Assembly: GCA_002005505.1 (NCBI GenBank)
Contig: KV908705.1
Location: 47,003 to 102,002 of the forward strand
From: Botryococcus braunii
Lineage: Eukaryota; Chlorophyta; Trebouxiophyceae
Reading direction: 5' to 3'
Length of the DNA stretch: 55,000 nucleotides
The notes below the pieces were generated by a model. It was not told where the DNA came from. It did not search any database and saw only the letters and a program-made list of their open reading frames with translations. The translations under genes were made by a program, and so were the position numbers. This document shows, one piece after another, positions 14,895 to 48,666 of this stretch. The first letter of the stretch is position 1; every line of letters begins with the position of its first letter.

Positions 14895-15561
14895 CGATCA
14901 GTGCTGGTCAGCCCTGCAAGTTGACGCTTTGCCTCACCACATGCTGGCCCTTGGAGTTGAGGCTTCTCCACATGCCTGAGGTTAAATCTGTGAATCTGAA
15001 GCCCTGCATTTAAGGAGATTGGGATGCTTATTGGAAAACCCCAGAGCGTAGACCACAGACGTGGACGGGACTTGATGAGTGTGTGAGGAAGATTATGTGT
15101 TAGATTCCCAGGTTCAGGAGCACACTGGCTTGGAGATGGATGGGTCCGGGTGACACATTGGTGAGAATCATGGGTGCAAACACGGCCTTTATTCAGGATG
15201 TTCTGCGTAGTATGAGTATTGACAAACTGTCCCTAGCTGCAAAGTCCATTTCTTAGACTGCCGTGATCGATGAGACCCAGTGGGATGAACGGTGAAGTTA
15301 ATATGTGGTTGGGATTGTCCACTCCATTTTGCGCAGCGTGCTGATGGAGAGCAAATGAGATGATACTTGACATTCATGCGTTTCACGAGTGAGAGCTCAG
15401 CGCATGCTGCAGCGATGGGACTGGTTGGTTTGATGGGATGTTGTCATCTATTCTGAGTTCTTCCGTCCAGCAATAACAAGTCAGATGAAGGCCTTTGCAA
15501 AATGCAGTGCAAGCTGAGGGGGATTCTGCATGGAAGGAAGGGAGGAATATTACTCATATGG

Positions 15562-15586
15562 GTGATGGTCAGCTTAGCTGACCATC
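15562..15586. repeat. short perfect hairpin
   Basis: The 11-bp arms TGATGGTCAGC / GCTGACCATCA enclose a 3-nt loop. There is no U-run or coding link. Confidence 0.7.
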
Positions 15587-15816
15587 ATTTGGCTGACTCA
15601 GCTACCATGAATGAGGTTTCCCGTAAGGAATAAGAAGAACTCAAAGGACCTGGGAAAACATACTCGAGCATTAAAAGCCAACCGGGATTATGGGCTTAAG
15701 TATGTCTGCTTCTCCTTGTTCAGGGTTGTGTTCTCGTAGATCTAGCAATGTATGTTACCGATGGAGGAGTATCCACCATCTGAACGAAAGTCTTCTGCTC
15801 TTGTCGGTTGAATCTT

Positions 15817-15821
15817 TTTTT

Positions 15822-15853
<32 letters not shown>

Positions 15854-15868
15854 CTTTTCTTTTTTTCT

Positions 15869-15893
<25 letters not shown>
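15817..15893. repeat. T-rich homopolymer tract
   Basis: About 75 nt are almost all T with scattered C. Read on the minus strand it is an A-rich tail, as left at the 3' end of a retroposed sequence, but no element is recognised next to it. Confidence 0.85.
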
Positions 15894-15899
<6 letters not shown>

Positions 15900-18889
15900 T
15901 TTAACGTTGCAAGAGCAGCATGATAGAAAGACGTGATCAGGGTGGGCATGGAAACTTCTCCAAGCCAGAATGCGAAGTGGAACTGGTTTTTGGTGTACAA
16001 GGCATGCGCTTTTAACGTAGTGTACCAGCAATGATTGATCAAGGTGCAGCTCATGGGACCAGACCTTTTGCGTGTGTCAAAACATCTTTGTCGGGCATGA
16101 CCTTTGGTTTCATGCCCAGACTCTGCGAGCGCAGCCGCGCAGAGGACACTAGGTCGTCTACGTCAAAACTGCAACAGTTCACAGGGCTTAACAAATACTT
16201 TGTGGTTTGGAACGTACCCCCATTAATTGAGCGAGGGTACAGGTGGACGGTACAGGCACAGCAGTACGGTTCTGCAGGAATGTTGTGAGGCAGGTTGATG
16301 TGTCCCATGGGCTTAATGCATGGCATGTGCGATTGGCGTATAGATTTCACGAATTCAGAGAAGGCGAACGCTAACATTTATGTGGAAGGCGCTGCAGATA
16401 TTTATGGGCAGATATCAGTGCAGACATTTATGGGCAAGTCACTGATTATGACCGAATGATCTGTTTTCTCTCATGCTATTTCCACATGCCAAGCAGAAGA
16501 CATTGAAAAGGGCCAGCTGGGATTGCAAGATTAGACCGTATGGACATGTGTACAGATGCATGTGGGCAACAATTACATCTGATGTCGTCAGGAGTCTCAC
16601 GTCCCACAATGTTGTGGCATTAAAACGCCTGCATTTTGCCTCGAGGTTTTCCAAACATTGTGTACCACCGGCAATTTGCAGGTTTCATTTTAGGTCTAGA
16701 GCCTGGACATGTGGAGACCTTTTCCGTGGACTCGGCCCATGTTTGAGGGCCGTCTTTGCGTTGTCCAGCTTGTGTATTCAGAGCTCGTGCATATTTCATT
16801 CTGGTCTGCTCGGATGTACAGGTGCCGGTGTTGCATGCAGGGATAAGCTTACACTCTGGGGGCTTCTTAAGAAAGCTTTCTGCATGCATATTAGATTTTT
16901 GCAAGTGAGAAAGCCATGGCGCTGTCGTCTGCTACATATGGGTGATGTTGAACGTTAATTCACGTTAGCAAGCTTATGGTCCTTAAGGCGCACTTCTGCA
17001 TATGCGTCAACCCCGCCCCCCTTCCCCTCCCTAGGATTCACAAGTTCGTGCACCACTTCAAGTCCATGCCCCCAGACACCCAATAGTTTGAAGTTGAGCA
17101 AACCCCGGGGTCCTGGTACAAGATGTGGTGCAAGTGTTAAAGACTGTTGCAATATTAAGCATGGGCATGGAACCGGCTGTTGCATTCGAATGGAATCTCC
17201 ATTCATGTTGTGCAAGTGTTAACCTCAAGACTGCAAATGTAATAGCGTTGTGTTGTATGTTATAATCCAGACGCGACTACAAACCGCGGTGTCCCCGCCC
17301 TGCCAGTACCTTAGTGCTAGTTTGCCCTACGGTGCTAGTTTGACCTACGGGGCGCATACGGCGCGTTGATCATGATCATGTAGGTACTCGAAGACTTACA
17401 CGGTTTGTTGATTGAAACATGGGCTCACATTTTTCTCATTTTAGGAGTTATGCAATGGCATGTTTCAGTCGACAAACTTGCAAGGGCTCAAACACAATTG
17501 CTTTTAAAAGCAAATTTGCGAAGCCTTGGCCAACATTGACAGTTCCCCCTTCTGTCTATTTTACAAAGAAAGGCCACTCAGAGTGGCCAGAGATTTTGGA
17601 CAGAGGTATCTGTGCATGCCCTCTGCCGTACATGGGCAAAATCAAAATAGGGACAGCTGTCCTGCAGGACATCTCGCGCTGCTTCCAATCGAGAATACCA
17701 TAATCTCCGACTGCATGTCCCACTGGCGGGCCACCATAATTACAGTAATCAAAGTACCAGAGAGGGACTTAGAAATGATATGGTTGCACATGTACTTGAG
17801 CCATGATTCTGCATCGATGCATCAAGATCTCAATGGGTCTGCCAGCAGCCCCCATGGAGGGCCAGGGAAGCGCACACCCCCTTCCTTCTCCTAACCTGGT
17901 TGACTTCGAACTGTGTCCATAACAGCGTGTGAAAACCCAGGACGTCCTGAATTCCTCTCCTGGCTAACAGCCTTGAGCGAAAGACCAGCTGGTCTGCCGA
18001 TAAAAGCAATATTGGAACCTGTGGCCCCATTTTCTTAAGGGGGCTTACGATCTCATTGGCCAAGTGTGTAATCCGCAATTGCTGGCGCAGTTTGAGATGA
18101 CACGAGTACTCGTCCGTAAAGTGCATGCACTGGAAAAACTGTGCATCTGGCCACGCCACATGGGCACCCTGATCATGAGCCATCCCGAGGACTACCATTG
18201 GTGGGTAGAAGCTTGGGGTCATAGTCCTCAGGATGCGTCGGGAAGTCATGCTGTGTCAGCATAAGAAAAAGTGTGGGGTGTGCATGACCCGGTACACGTT
18301 GAAGCATTGCTGACGATGTTCTCAAACCCCAATTGGAATCCCAGAACCGATATATCCTGTATATACTGGCTCTCGCATACTCTCACTTGAGAGTCCCTAA
18401 ACCCTCTCCAACACCCGCGGATCCACCACCAGCCCCCGCATTCGAAGATTGGCAACGGGCTCCTCTCCCCTCATCTTTGCCAGCCATGCACGACAATTGC
18501 ATGCCTGCCTAGAGCCTTAATGGCGCACTCGACACATTACCAGTTCTGAACCTCCGCCCTGCTGCTCACAGCCCAGCTGAGCAAAAGCATCAAAACACCT
18601 CCAAAGCACGGATTTGTGCTTTGAAAACGTCATAATTTTGATGCTGCAGTCCATGTGGACACGTGGCAAGGCAGCCTGCATACACCGTTAGAGCTCCCCA
18701 AAACTCAGCGCCAGAGGTCTCTGAGGAGGCTCAGACCTTGGGGCCGCAAATCAATGACTTCAACACGAGCTTTAAATCCATTGGCTTTGCCTCTCCCTCT
18801 CTCGGGTGATTGACCGCGTCTGTGCGGGACACTGACAAGAGGTTCTGCATGGACAACCCCGTATCACACCACTGTCCCCAACACGGTAC

Positions 18890-18970
18890 TAGTACTGCTT
18901 CTATGGTTGCAGTACTGCTTCTGTGGTTGCAGTACTGCTTCTATGGTTGTAGTACTGCTTCTAGGATTGC
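18890..18970. repeat. 20-bp minisatellite, four copies
   Basis: The unit is AGTACTGCTTCTATGGTTGC with small differences between copies, in intergenic DNA. Confidence 0.9.
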
Positions 18971-19809
18971 AACTGATCCTCACAAGCAGGGAACTGACAG
19001 CAGTGTTGCTTGGGGTAACCCTGTTGATGCACCCGTGCTTTCATGAACGGACTGCCCGGTCCCTTTATTTGCGTGATAGGTGCATGCCACGTTCCAAGGG
19101 CTTTGTATGAGGAACTTCAAAGCGCGACCCATCACTGGTAATCAGGAATCTGGTGACTGGGTGCATGTGACACTTCGCCCAACAGGTTCATCAAAGCGCA
19201 ATTGTAATAGCTAAATACGTCAATCACTTGCACTCAAATTGCTTTGGCAGGGAACTTAATGTGTGCCTGTCCACATCAGCTGTGCATGCACCCAGTACTA
19301 TCAAAACATGTATATTGTAGAGCATGCAAAGGCGCACAGAACGCAATAGAGTCTTTTCAAATGCAACTGTAGCTTATTTGTTCCACATGACAGATAACAT
19401 GTAGCCAAGCATTTGCATTGTTAATGAAATTTCCCTTCAAAAACACCTCCATCATACCCAATTTGTGGCCAAGTGGAAGGCTGTACTGCAATGTTTCCTC
19501 TCATAGGCATGTCAACGAATTCAGAATTAAAGAAGTGCATTATTTGAATATAAACTAAATCGTCCGGCACTTGCTCAAAACCCTGTCGAGTGTTCAAAAT
19601 TGATTCACAAACACGGAACAAAATAATGTACACAACGGATGGAACCTCCAGGAACATCCTTATGAACATGCCAGTGCGACGGCTCATGCAAAGACACAGA
19701 GTCTGCTGTATTCTACGGCAAACAAGGTCCTCGATTGCTCCCTCTGGTGGTACTGCACGAACGCCTTAGCTCAACCTCTGTCATTCAAATGGCTGTAAGT
19801 CTATACTGC

Positions 19810-21362
19810 TTAGCAGTAATCTCCCTGGATGCATGTGCCGTAGGTTGGGCTGAAGTATTGGCAAACTGGGCAGTCTCCAACCTGTAGACATGAACAGGTC
19901 ATCAGGACCCCATTGCAGTGTCCTTGGGGGTTTATGCTGACTGGGATTAGGAAATAATAACTAGAAGAGGCAGATTAAGTATTTAACAACAGTAATAGAC
20001 ACTAACAGTGGAGATTGTCACGCTGCTTCCTTGGTCGTCTCCATTCACAGCCAGAGAAAGATCCATACCGGATCACGAGTAAGGCCCGACACACATGGGC
20101 AAGGAAGTTGGGGCTGCCCGTCAAATAGCAAACCAATCAAAATAGGTAATGGTGATCTCCTTGCCACCCCGAGTGCAAATGCTAGCCACACACACACCCA
20201 CGCCCACACACGCACGTGATAGGAGAGGATCCCCTTGTGTTCCATGAAAAACTCACCACTCACCCACCCACACAAAAGAGATAGAGGGATGGTGGGGGAG
20301 AGCCTTGGAGTACGTGCCCCCCACCCCACCCCACACACACACACATCAGCAAAAAGGTGGCTTCCCGAGATGAAAAACAATGCGGGGGCCCCGACTGCAA
20401 CTTTATTCATGTGAATTACTTCCAAGCAAAGAGTTGGGATGCCCGGGGGGGGGGGGGGGGGGGGGAGGAGCTCACCGAAGGATTGCACTGGCCGCTGTAG
20501 GATTGGAACTGATTGATTGCAACGCAGGCGTAGCCATTGTAGAAGGTGCAGGGAGGGCAGCTGTAGTACTTGTCACCCACCAGGTAAACAAAGCTACCTG
20601 TGCATACATGAGCACCAACACGGTACTTGAGAACGCATGGTCAGCCCCCGCCCCGCCCAATACACACACACGCGCACACACACCACCCCCACCTGCTGCT
20701 ATCAACAGCCATGGGCACTGATCTACCACACTCGACAGTTTGATCCTATAAAAGCCGCACTGAGAATGAGATCCCTGCAAGGTATGAATCTAGCACAGCA
20801 TTTCTATGGTAGCAAGGCACCCCCCCCCCCCCAAGGTGTTGTCTCGTAGCTGGTCAACCTTGTTGGCAGTACATACATACCCTGCAAAGGCATTTCTGTA
20901 CCAGTATTTTGTGCCCCGGGGGGGGGGGGGGGGGCACCCCTGCATGCAACCGTGACATGACACTTTTCCCACTTTTTTAATTGTCGAACCTCACTGTTGG
21001 CTGCTGGCAAGCTGTGCACGGCCCGTGGAGGGAATCAATGGCGTACAACAAAGAACACTTGCAGGTGTTGCTTGGTTACCGATGCACCTGTCCCTTTGCA
21101 ATTTCACAATGTGCTGAAGGGACATGCACATCTGGGGAACCGAGGCCAGGGGAAAGTGCCCTTAATCAAATCGTGCTTCGAACTACCGCGGCGCAAATGC
21201 TGGGCTTGGAAACGTTGAGAAGATTTTCATCGCAGGTGGATATTTGGAAATTTATGAAAACGTGAAGAAACTCATTTTTTTAAAGACATTGCTAAACGGC
21301 TGCCACCACCCTCTAACAGGCACGTGCGCACACACGCAGAGAGAGAGAGGGAGAGAGGGAGA

Positions 21363-21422
<60 letters not shown>

Positions 21423-24400
21423 ATGGAAGTGGGAGCTCACCGCAGCTCCAGCAACCACCACTCCACCTGTTCAGATCCCGACCGCTTCACTCAGCCACCC
21501 CAAAGAACATCACAACGCTTTTTACCTTTTTTCAGTGTATCCTTGCAAGGCATGCAACAATCTCCATGCATAACGGTGTCATTCGCTGTCCAAAGGGCGC
21601 CTTTACTTTTGACAAAGAGGCTTTCAATCTCAAGCTAATCAACAGACTTCCACAAAAACCCATTTCGGAATCGAACCCACCACTGACCCCGCCATGCACG
21701 CTTGTTGCCCAACCACCCCCTTCCCCGGTGACCTACAGGAGTCACTGCAAACTTAATATGACCAGCAAAAGTCCAGCGACGCCAGCCAAAAAGCAGTCAG
21801 GCTAAGTTGTGTACTGTGTTGACACTGCGCGTGCAAGTAGTGAAAAAGGCTAAAATCAAACCACCGCTGCTTGTTGCAGCCAGATCCACGCCTTCCTCCC
21901 CTGTCTGCTCAGTGGACATGCAGGAAATCCTGAGGCCTGGGACAGTGCTCAAGCTATTTGGAAACTGTGCTCAAGCTATTTGGAAAGTAATTTCCAGAGG
22001 TAAGAACATTGCACGTGCCCAGGTGTTGGAGGATGGCTATCACGGGCACATGTGCGTCAACAAACGAGATAAACTACATGATGCACGCACTGTGAAAGCC
22101 GGAAAACCGTGTCAAACAAAACATTCCTGCCGAATGCTGCAGAGGGGTCTGCAAAAGCGGAGCCACGAAGAGGAAAACAAAGAATACTGACAGTAGGGTG
22201 GGAGGGGGGGGGGGGGGGAGGACGGGGAGGAGCTCACCAGCCCCAGCGCCCGGGTGCGTATGGCCACCAGTAGCGACCCGCTTTCCAATAGCCTGCACGC
22301 CCCCTTTCATGCTCTTAACCAATCATCCAGTATTTCCTTCCCTTCTGCTTTAGGTTTTGTGTCAATCTTTTGGGCGGGGGGAAGAGCGCGGGTGACCAGA
22401 CATAGAGGAAATGCGGGGGAAGGGAGGTTTGAAAATAATCACAAATACGCTCTGATGAACGTGAGTTGTTACCAAACGCCCTCACAGGTATACACGAGCT
22501 GCTTCCCTTCTCGTATCCCCCCAAACATCTGTGCCTCGTCTCCTCCCCCCCCCCATGCACACCCGGAGACTAGGGAGGGGGGGGGGGGGGGACGGGTCGG
22601 GGCGATAAGCAGGGAGGGCTTGCTTGCTCAAACGGCATCAAAAATCACAAGGACAAGCTACATGCCAGCAGGGCGAGACACAGGGGACACGAGAGAGGGC
22701 ACAGGGGCACGGGGAGGCCCGTGGCACAGCCAAAGCCTCACGGAGCTGCCTTACTACAAAGACATGAAGATGTGGAGGGGACACATGGGGGTCCTGCGAA
22801 TTCTGCCGAGGAAGTTGCTGAGGGATGACAGGCACCACCAATCAGCAGAGAGCCGCACCTCATGGTGTGAGGGACGGAGGGCAGCCAACCTGCACGGGTG
22901 CCTGGTTGGTCCTAACATTAGATCCTGCCCTCTGGGCTTTACTGCTGTCAAGGCCGCCAGCTGTGTCTGTGTCTGTGTAAGTGTGTGTGTGCGTGTGTGT
23001 GTGTGTGTGCGTTTTCCTTCTTTTATTTCTGGCATACTGCTTTGTACTAGGATCTGTGTGGCCGGGTTGTTTTTGCGCATTGAGTTGCTGGATGTCTTTG
23101 AACAGGATACCGCATAGCTTGGCAGGGCTAAGGGTCTTGCAATGCCGATTGTTAGATGGAAGGAAAGAAAGGAAGGTTACACGGGGAAACAGGGGTTTTT
23201 ACATGTGACATACGTTTATGATACATCACCTCTTATCACATGTCTGCCTGTCACAGGAAAAGGCCAGGAATGTGAGACCAGGTTCGTACCGCCATAGGGG
23301 TCTGCATTGTACCCTCTCCACCATTGGGTTGTACGCCCGTTGTAGTACCCCCCTGAGCCAGACCGTCCAATTTAGACTCTTGAGATGGCAGGCAAAGACT
23401 TTTTTCTTGGAGAAAGATTTTTAGGCAAAAAGGTTTTTTGTACTTGCACCCTAAAATGTACTGCACGGGGTTTAACGGCAGGCCTCCCATTGGATAACCA
23501 TATACTACTCATGTAGGTGCTAGTGAAGACATGTATACCAAACACGCATTGTAAGCAGGTGTGGCGCATGTTAAGTTTAGGGATTTCAGTGAACGAGGAG
23601 GTTGTGTCTCTGACCCTGGATATTTTCTGCTGCAAATGAACCTTCCAACCTGTACTGCTTAAAGAGTGTCCACCATCGGGTCAGCGATGCATCATCATTG
23701 TTGCCATTGCAATTCATTTTCTCATGCCACCAGCAGAGAGAGCTACAAGGCAAGACCGATGGTCACATAGTCTGCTATAGATGGAATGAACCTGCTCATA
23801 ACAGGGTGCCCGGATCTGCAATCAAACAAGTACAAGCACGAACGAATACATGCACGCCTCATGGCTGATTGTGATAAACAGCCTGCACTTAGTTCCCAAA
23901 GTGGGGATACTGCTCACAGATGTGCTGGCGAAGTGCTAAGCGGTATGCAACAGCGTCACCACACCACATGGGGGAATTTCATTGCAAAACAATTGAAGCT
24001 GCGAAAGCCGATAAAGCTAATTCCTCGCAGTTTTTTACTGTGTGAGCAAGACAGGAGAGCGTCTGAACGTGAAGATTGTGCGACTACAACAGATTGTGTG
24101 CGTGTGTGTGTGTGTTCGTGAGAGTGAGAGAGAGGGGGGTTGGATGACATGAAGAAGGGGTGAGTCTAAGAAGAGGAGGAAATGGGTCTTGCCGTTTCCG
24201 CCAACCCATCCTCCAAAGCCCCAGCGGCCTCCAGGACCATCCCAGTAGCCCTTGGGATTGCCGTACCATCCAGCACCAGACGTAGGCCGTGGGCCCCTGT
24301 TGTGATCATCGTTGCTACCACCAGGATTGTTGGTTCCAGGATAGCCACCACCACCTCCTCTACCCCCACCCCCAGCTCCTCCACCTCCACCACCGCCTCC

Positions 24401-25146
24401 AGCTCCCCCACCACCACCACCACCACGGCCACCACCTCCAGCACCTCCTCCTCCGCTGCGTCCAGCACCCCCAGCACTGTGTCCACCAGCTCCTGCACCT
24501 CCTCCACGACCTCCCCGACTGCCACCTCCAGCCCCTCCGTGTCCTCCGCCTCCGGCCCCTCCCCCACCGTGGCCTCCTCCTCCGCCACCTCCAGCGGCCT
24601 GAATGCGGTCGGCACCCGTTGTAAATGCCTCATTTATCGCTGCCTCTAAGGTTTGTCCGTCTTTCCAGTCCCAGAAGGGCTCGCCCAGCTCCAGCGTAGG
24701 GTCCGTGTCTACGTCAGACTCATCCTCGGCCGTAACAGTTCCTGCTCAAGAAAGCTTTCTCTGTGTCATGCAGGCAATTCACGCTTAATTTGTGTAACAG
24801 GGCTCGAGCTTAGAAAAGAATTCAATCCCAATAACAGAGTGGTTACCTCGTCCCGAGTCACAAAAGGAACGCCTCACTAATTTCCAATACATGAATAATA
24901 TTTGAAAAATACAAAACAACTCATTAATGTGATAATAGGCATGTCAAAGCCCAATAACTGTTTCTACAGCCTGGTGCGGTGTGAGCACAGGTGAGTCAAT
25001 TGAGACCAAGGCTCGTCGAATTTGTAGGAGATGGGTTGGAGGGAGCACTATACGATTTAATGTTTCTTTTTCTTACCTATCTGAGATTGTGCGAGCAATC
25101 CCAGAATCCCGAGCACGAGCACGTGCCAGGTGCGGATGCGCGGCAT
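19810..25146 (-). CDS. gene A: secreted Gly-rich protein with Trp/Cys-rich C-terminus
   Basis: Exons in transcript order are 25146-25077, 24741-24193, 22292-22238, 21466-21441, 20597-20476 and 19881-19810. They total 894 nt (297 residues) and every junction phase matches. Exon 1 is a signal peptide (VLVLGILGLLAQSQ). Exon 2 starts acidic (AEDESDVDTDP, FWDWKDG), then runs about 100 residues of Gly-rich repeats and ends GPGGRWGFGGWVG. Exon 3 gives YWKAGRYWWPYAPGRWG, exon 4 WSGGCWSC, exon 5 YYSCPPCTFYN and QSYSGQCNP, exon 6 GDCPVCQYF to a terminal Cys and TAA. Ten C-terminal cysteines (230 to 297) include three CxxC pairs. No known domain is recognised. Composition suggests a disulfide-bonded wall or matrix protein, which is inference. 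Intron 2 begins with GC instead of GT. Introns 3-5 all begin GTGAGCTCC. Gene B is the paralogue. Confidence 0.75.
21340..21420. repeat. (GA)n microsatellite in gene A intron 4
   Basis: The array starts about 20 bp downstream of the micro-exon donor in transcript direction, where it reads as (CT)n. Confidence 0.95.
21441..21466 (-). other. 26-nt micro-exon of gene A
   Basis: AG acceptor and GTGAGC donor flank 26 nt coding for WSGGCWSC plus split codons on both sides. Gene B has the same-length exon at 31084-31109 (WSGGCFSC). Confidence 0.75.
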
Positions 25147-27901
<2,755 letters not shown>

Positions 27902-28605
27902 TCAAGCACTAGTTCTTCGCAACTCTTCAACCAGGCTCTCCCACTCCCCGTTGGGGACCCCGTTGGGAAACGGAATGTTAGGCGGGGGAGGAACAAAAAA
28001 GTCCATCTGCTCTCGGGCTTCACCTTCAACAAAAGCGAAGCTCTTGTGCATCACCCGGACCACTGCAGGTGTGCGCATGTAGTGTACCGCTGTGTATACG
28101 TACTGCAAAAGCTGAGGCAAACAAATCGGGGACGCACGTGCCACACACAGAGCGGAGCTTCCTGTTCGGCCTCGCAAATTTCTATTCTGTCGCACGATTG
28201 CGCCAGAATTGCGCCGTCCTAAGCAGCCACATTCGCAATCGTTGCTGTAGCTAGCTAGCAACGATCTATAGACATCTTCTTTGACTGTGGTCAGAGCTTT
28301 GAGCTGCGGATCCTGAGTTTGGCTGTATACACGGCAGAGCATGTATGCAGACACATATCCACACCACATTTGCACAGCAAACTTCCCATTAATAAACGGC
28401 GTTTATTACGAATTGGAACCATAGTTGACCAGTACACACTTGTTGAATTCTGCCCACATGCACGTGATCATGATCATGAGTCAACTCGTGAGTCACACCA
28501 ATACAGCTTACCCTTCGCTTTGATCCCCTGATCTGGTGCCCTCAAGCTTTTGCAAATTCATGGACATTTCCTCGATGCCTCCATTTTCAATTAGCACCTC
28601 CCCAG
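27902..28605 (-). CDS. possible two-exon 3' end of an unrecognised gene
   Basis: Exon candidates are 28605-28512 (acceptor TCTGCAG, donor GTAAGC) and 28322-27902 (acceptor GTATACAG, stop TGA). The first codes for GEVLIENGGIEEMSMNLQKL and ends with two bases that the next exon completes to Gly. The second is open for 139 residues, with TQDPQLKALTTVKEDVYRSL near its start, FVPPPPNIPFPNG near its end, then EWESLVEELRR. Phase agreement and an uninterrupted 420-nt frame support coding. The 5' exons, if any, would lie above 28605. No family is recognised, and in-frame introns inside the long exon cannot be excluded. Confidence 0.35.
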
Positions 28606-29628
28606 CTGCAGATGCTAAATGAAGTTCGTACATGCTAAATGAAGTTCGTACATGCTAAATGAAGTTCGTACAGATAGATACGTATGCATTCCCTGCGACC
28701 ATTCTCACTGTTGGGCAAGGGCCAAGGGTAGTGACACTCCCTTTGTGTTTTTCCACATCCTTCCCCCACCCACCCCACTCTCCGTCCCTTGCTCCCTCTT
28801 GTACCGTCTCAATTGAGAGGGAAAAGCGTTGAAAAGCAATGAAGCGGGACGAATGGAAGGTGGAAAAGATTGCTGGCTTGCAAATCATCAATCCTTCCCA
28901 CCTTTCCATCCGTCCCTCTTGATTGCTTTTCGGCGCTTTTTCCTCCATTCCCTCTTGCCCTTGTCACGCCATGCTCCCCTGCTTACTCGGAGACAGGCTG
29001 AGAAGATGTAAGAAGGGGTTTCAGTGCAAAGGTAAACTTCTGCCCTGCTTGAAGGCGGATGCAATGGCATCAGTCATACTCAGGGCCCAAACTCTGCATG
29101 TATTCCCAGAGCAAGGGTCCAGCAACTAGACCGCCAGGCGGACCACAACAGCACCGAAATGACCGAAAAAATTCTGAAGTAGACATGGCCATTTCTTGTG
29201 AACCATATCCAGATACCATCCCCCACCCAGGGAATCGGTTGTTGTCAAACCAGCATGAACATATGTGCACGTCGGCACAACTCTGACCACTTCCTCATAA
29301 TATAGGAGGAAATACTGTGCTGATTCCATCCATTGCAACCACTCAATTTCAAAATGAGGGGTTTCTTTTACTCTGACTCAAAAACAGGGGGAAAAGAAAA
29401 ACAATTCACTGTGCCTACGCACTTCCTTGAAGAATGATGAGCAAACACTGACGACAGGCACCCAGGGACAGTTTTTTTGCAAAAACATATGAATCCATAT
29501 GTGAAGGGAGGTGCACAACGCACGATCAATCTGAGTTGGTCATCCGACATCGTTGGCATGGGTATACAGCTCATATACAACTCTGAAACTCATACATTTA
29601 CTCTGAGAAACTGCTCCCACGAGGGAGA
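28606..29628. other. short intergenic stretch with a 20-bp repeat
   Basis: It lies downstream of gene B and upstream of the putative small gene. It holds three copies of a 20-bp unit at 28611-28670. Nothing else is recognised. Confidence 0.4.
28611..28670. repeat. 20-bp tandem repeat, three copies
   Basis: The unit is CATGCTAAATGAAGTTCGTA; the second and third copies are identical and the first differs only at its edge. It sits beside the acceptor of the possible exon ending at 28605. Confidence 0.95.
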
Positions 29629-48435
<18,807 letters not shown>

Positions 48436-48479
48436 GGAAGGAGCGAGGCTGGGAGGGAGGAGGGGGCAGGTAAGAGTGG

Positions 48480-48666
48480 GGGGGAGAGATGGAGAGAGGG
48501 GGGCCAGATATAGAAATGGGCGGCGAGAGAGGGAAAGAGGGGGGGGGGGGAGTGAGGGACAGGGGGGGAGGGAGGGAGGGGGGAGAGAGAGAGGGAGGGA
48601 GAGAGAGAGAGGGAGAGAGAGGGAGAGAGAGAGAGAGAGGAGGGGGGCGGGGGCGGGGCCGGGGGG
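48480..48666. repeat. GA/G-rich purine tract
   Basis: Imperfect GAGA and GGGG repeats 45 bp beyond the HSK stop, possibly in its 3' UTR. Confidence 0.9.

Larger units (their letters stand above)
14895..19809. other. 4.9 kb without a supported gene
   Basis: This stretch lies between the 3' ends of two converging genes. It holds a small hairpin at 15562-15586, a T-rich tract at 15817-15893 and a 20-bp minisatellite at 18890-18970. Minus-strand ORFs at 16051-16377 and 17830-18249 lack ATG-plus-splice support and recognisable motifs; they may be transposon debris. Confidence 0.4.

Noticed and set aside
16051..16377. Minus ORF followed by an A-rich tail, possible retroposed fragment
   Set aside because: No reverse transcriptase motif or target duplication was visible.
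17830..18249. 139-residue minus ORF
   Set aside because: It has no recognisable motif and no splice or start support.
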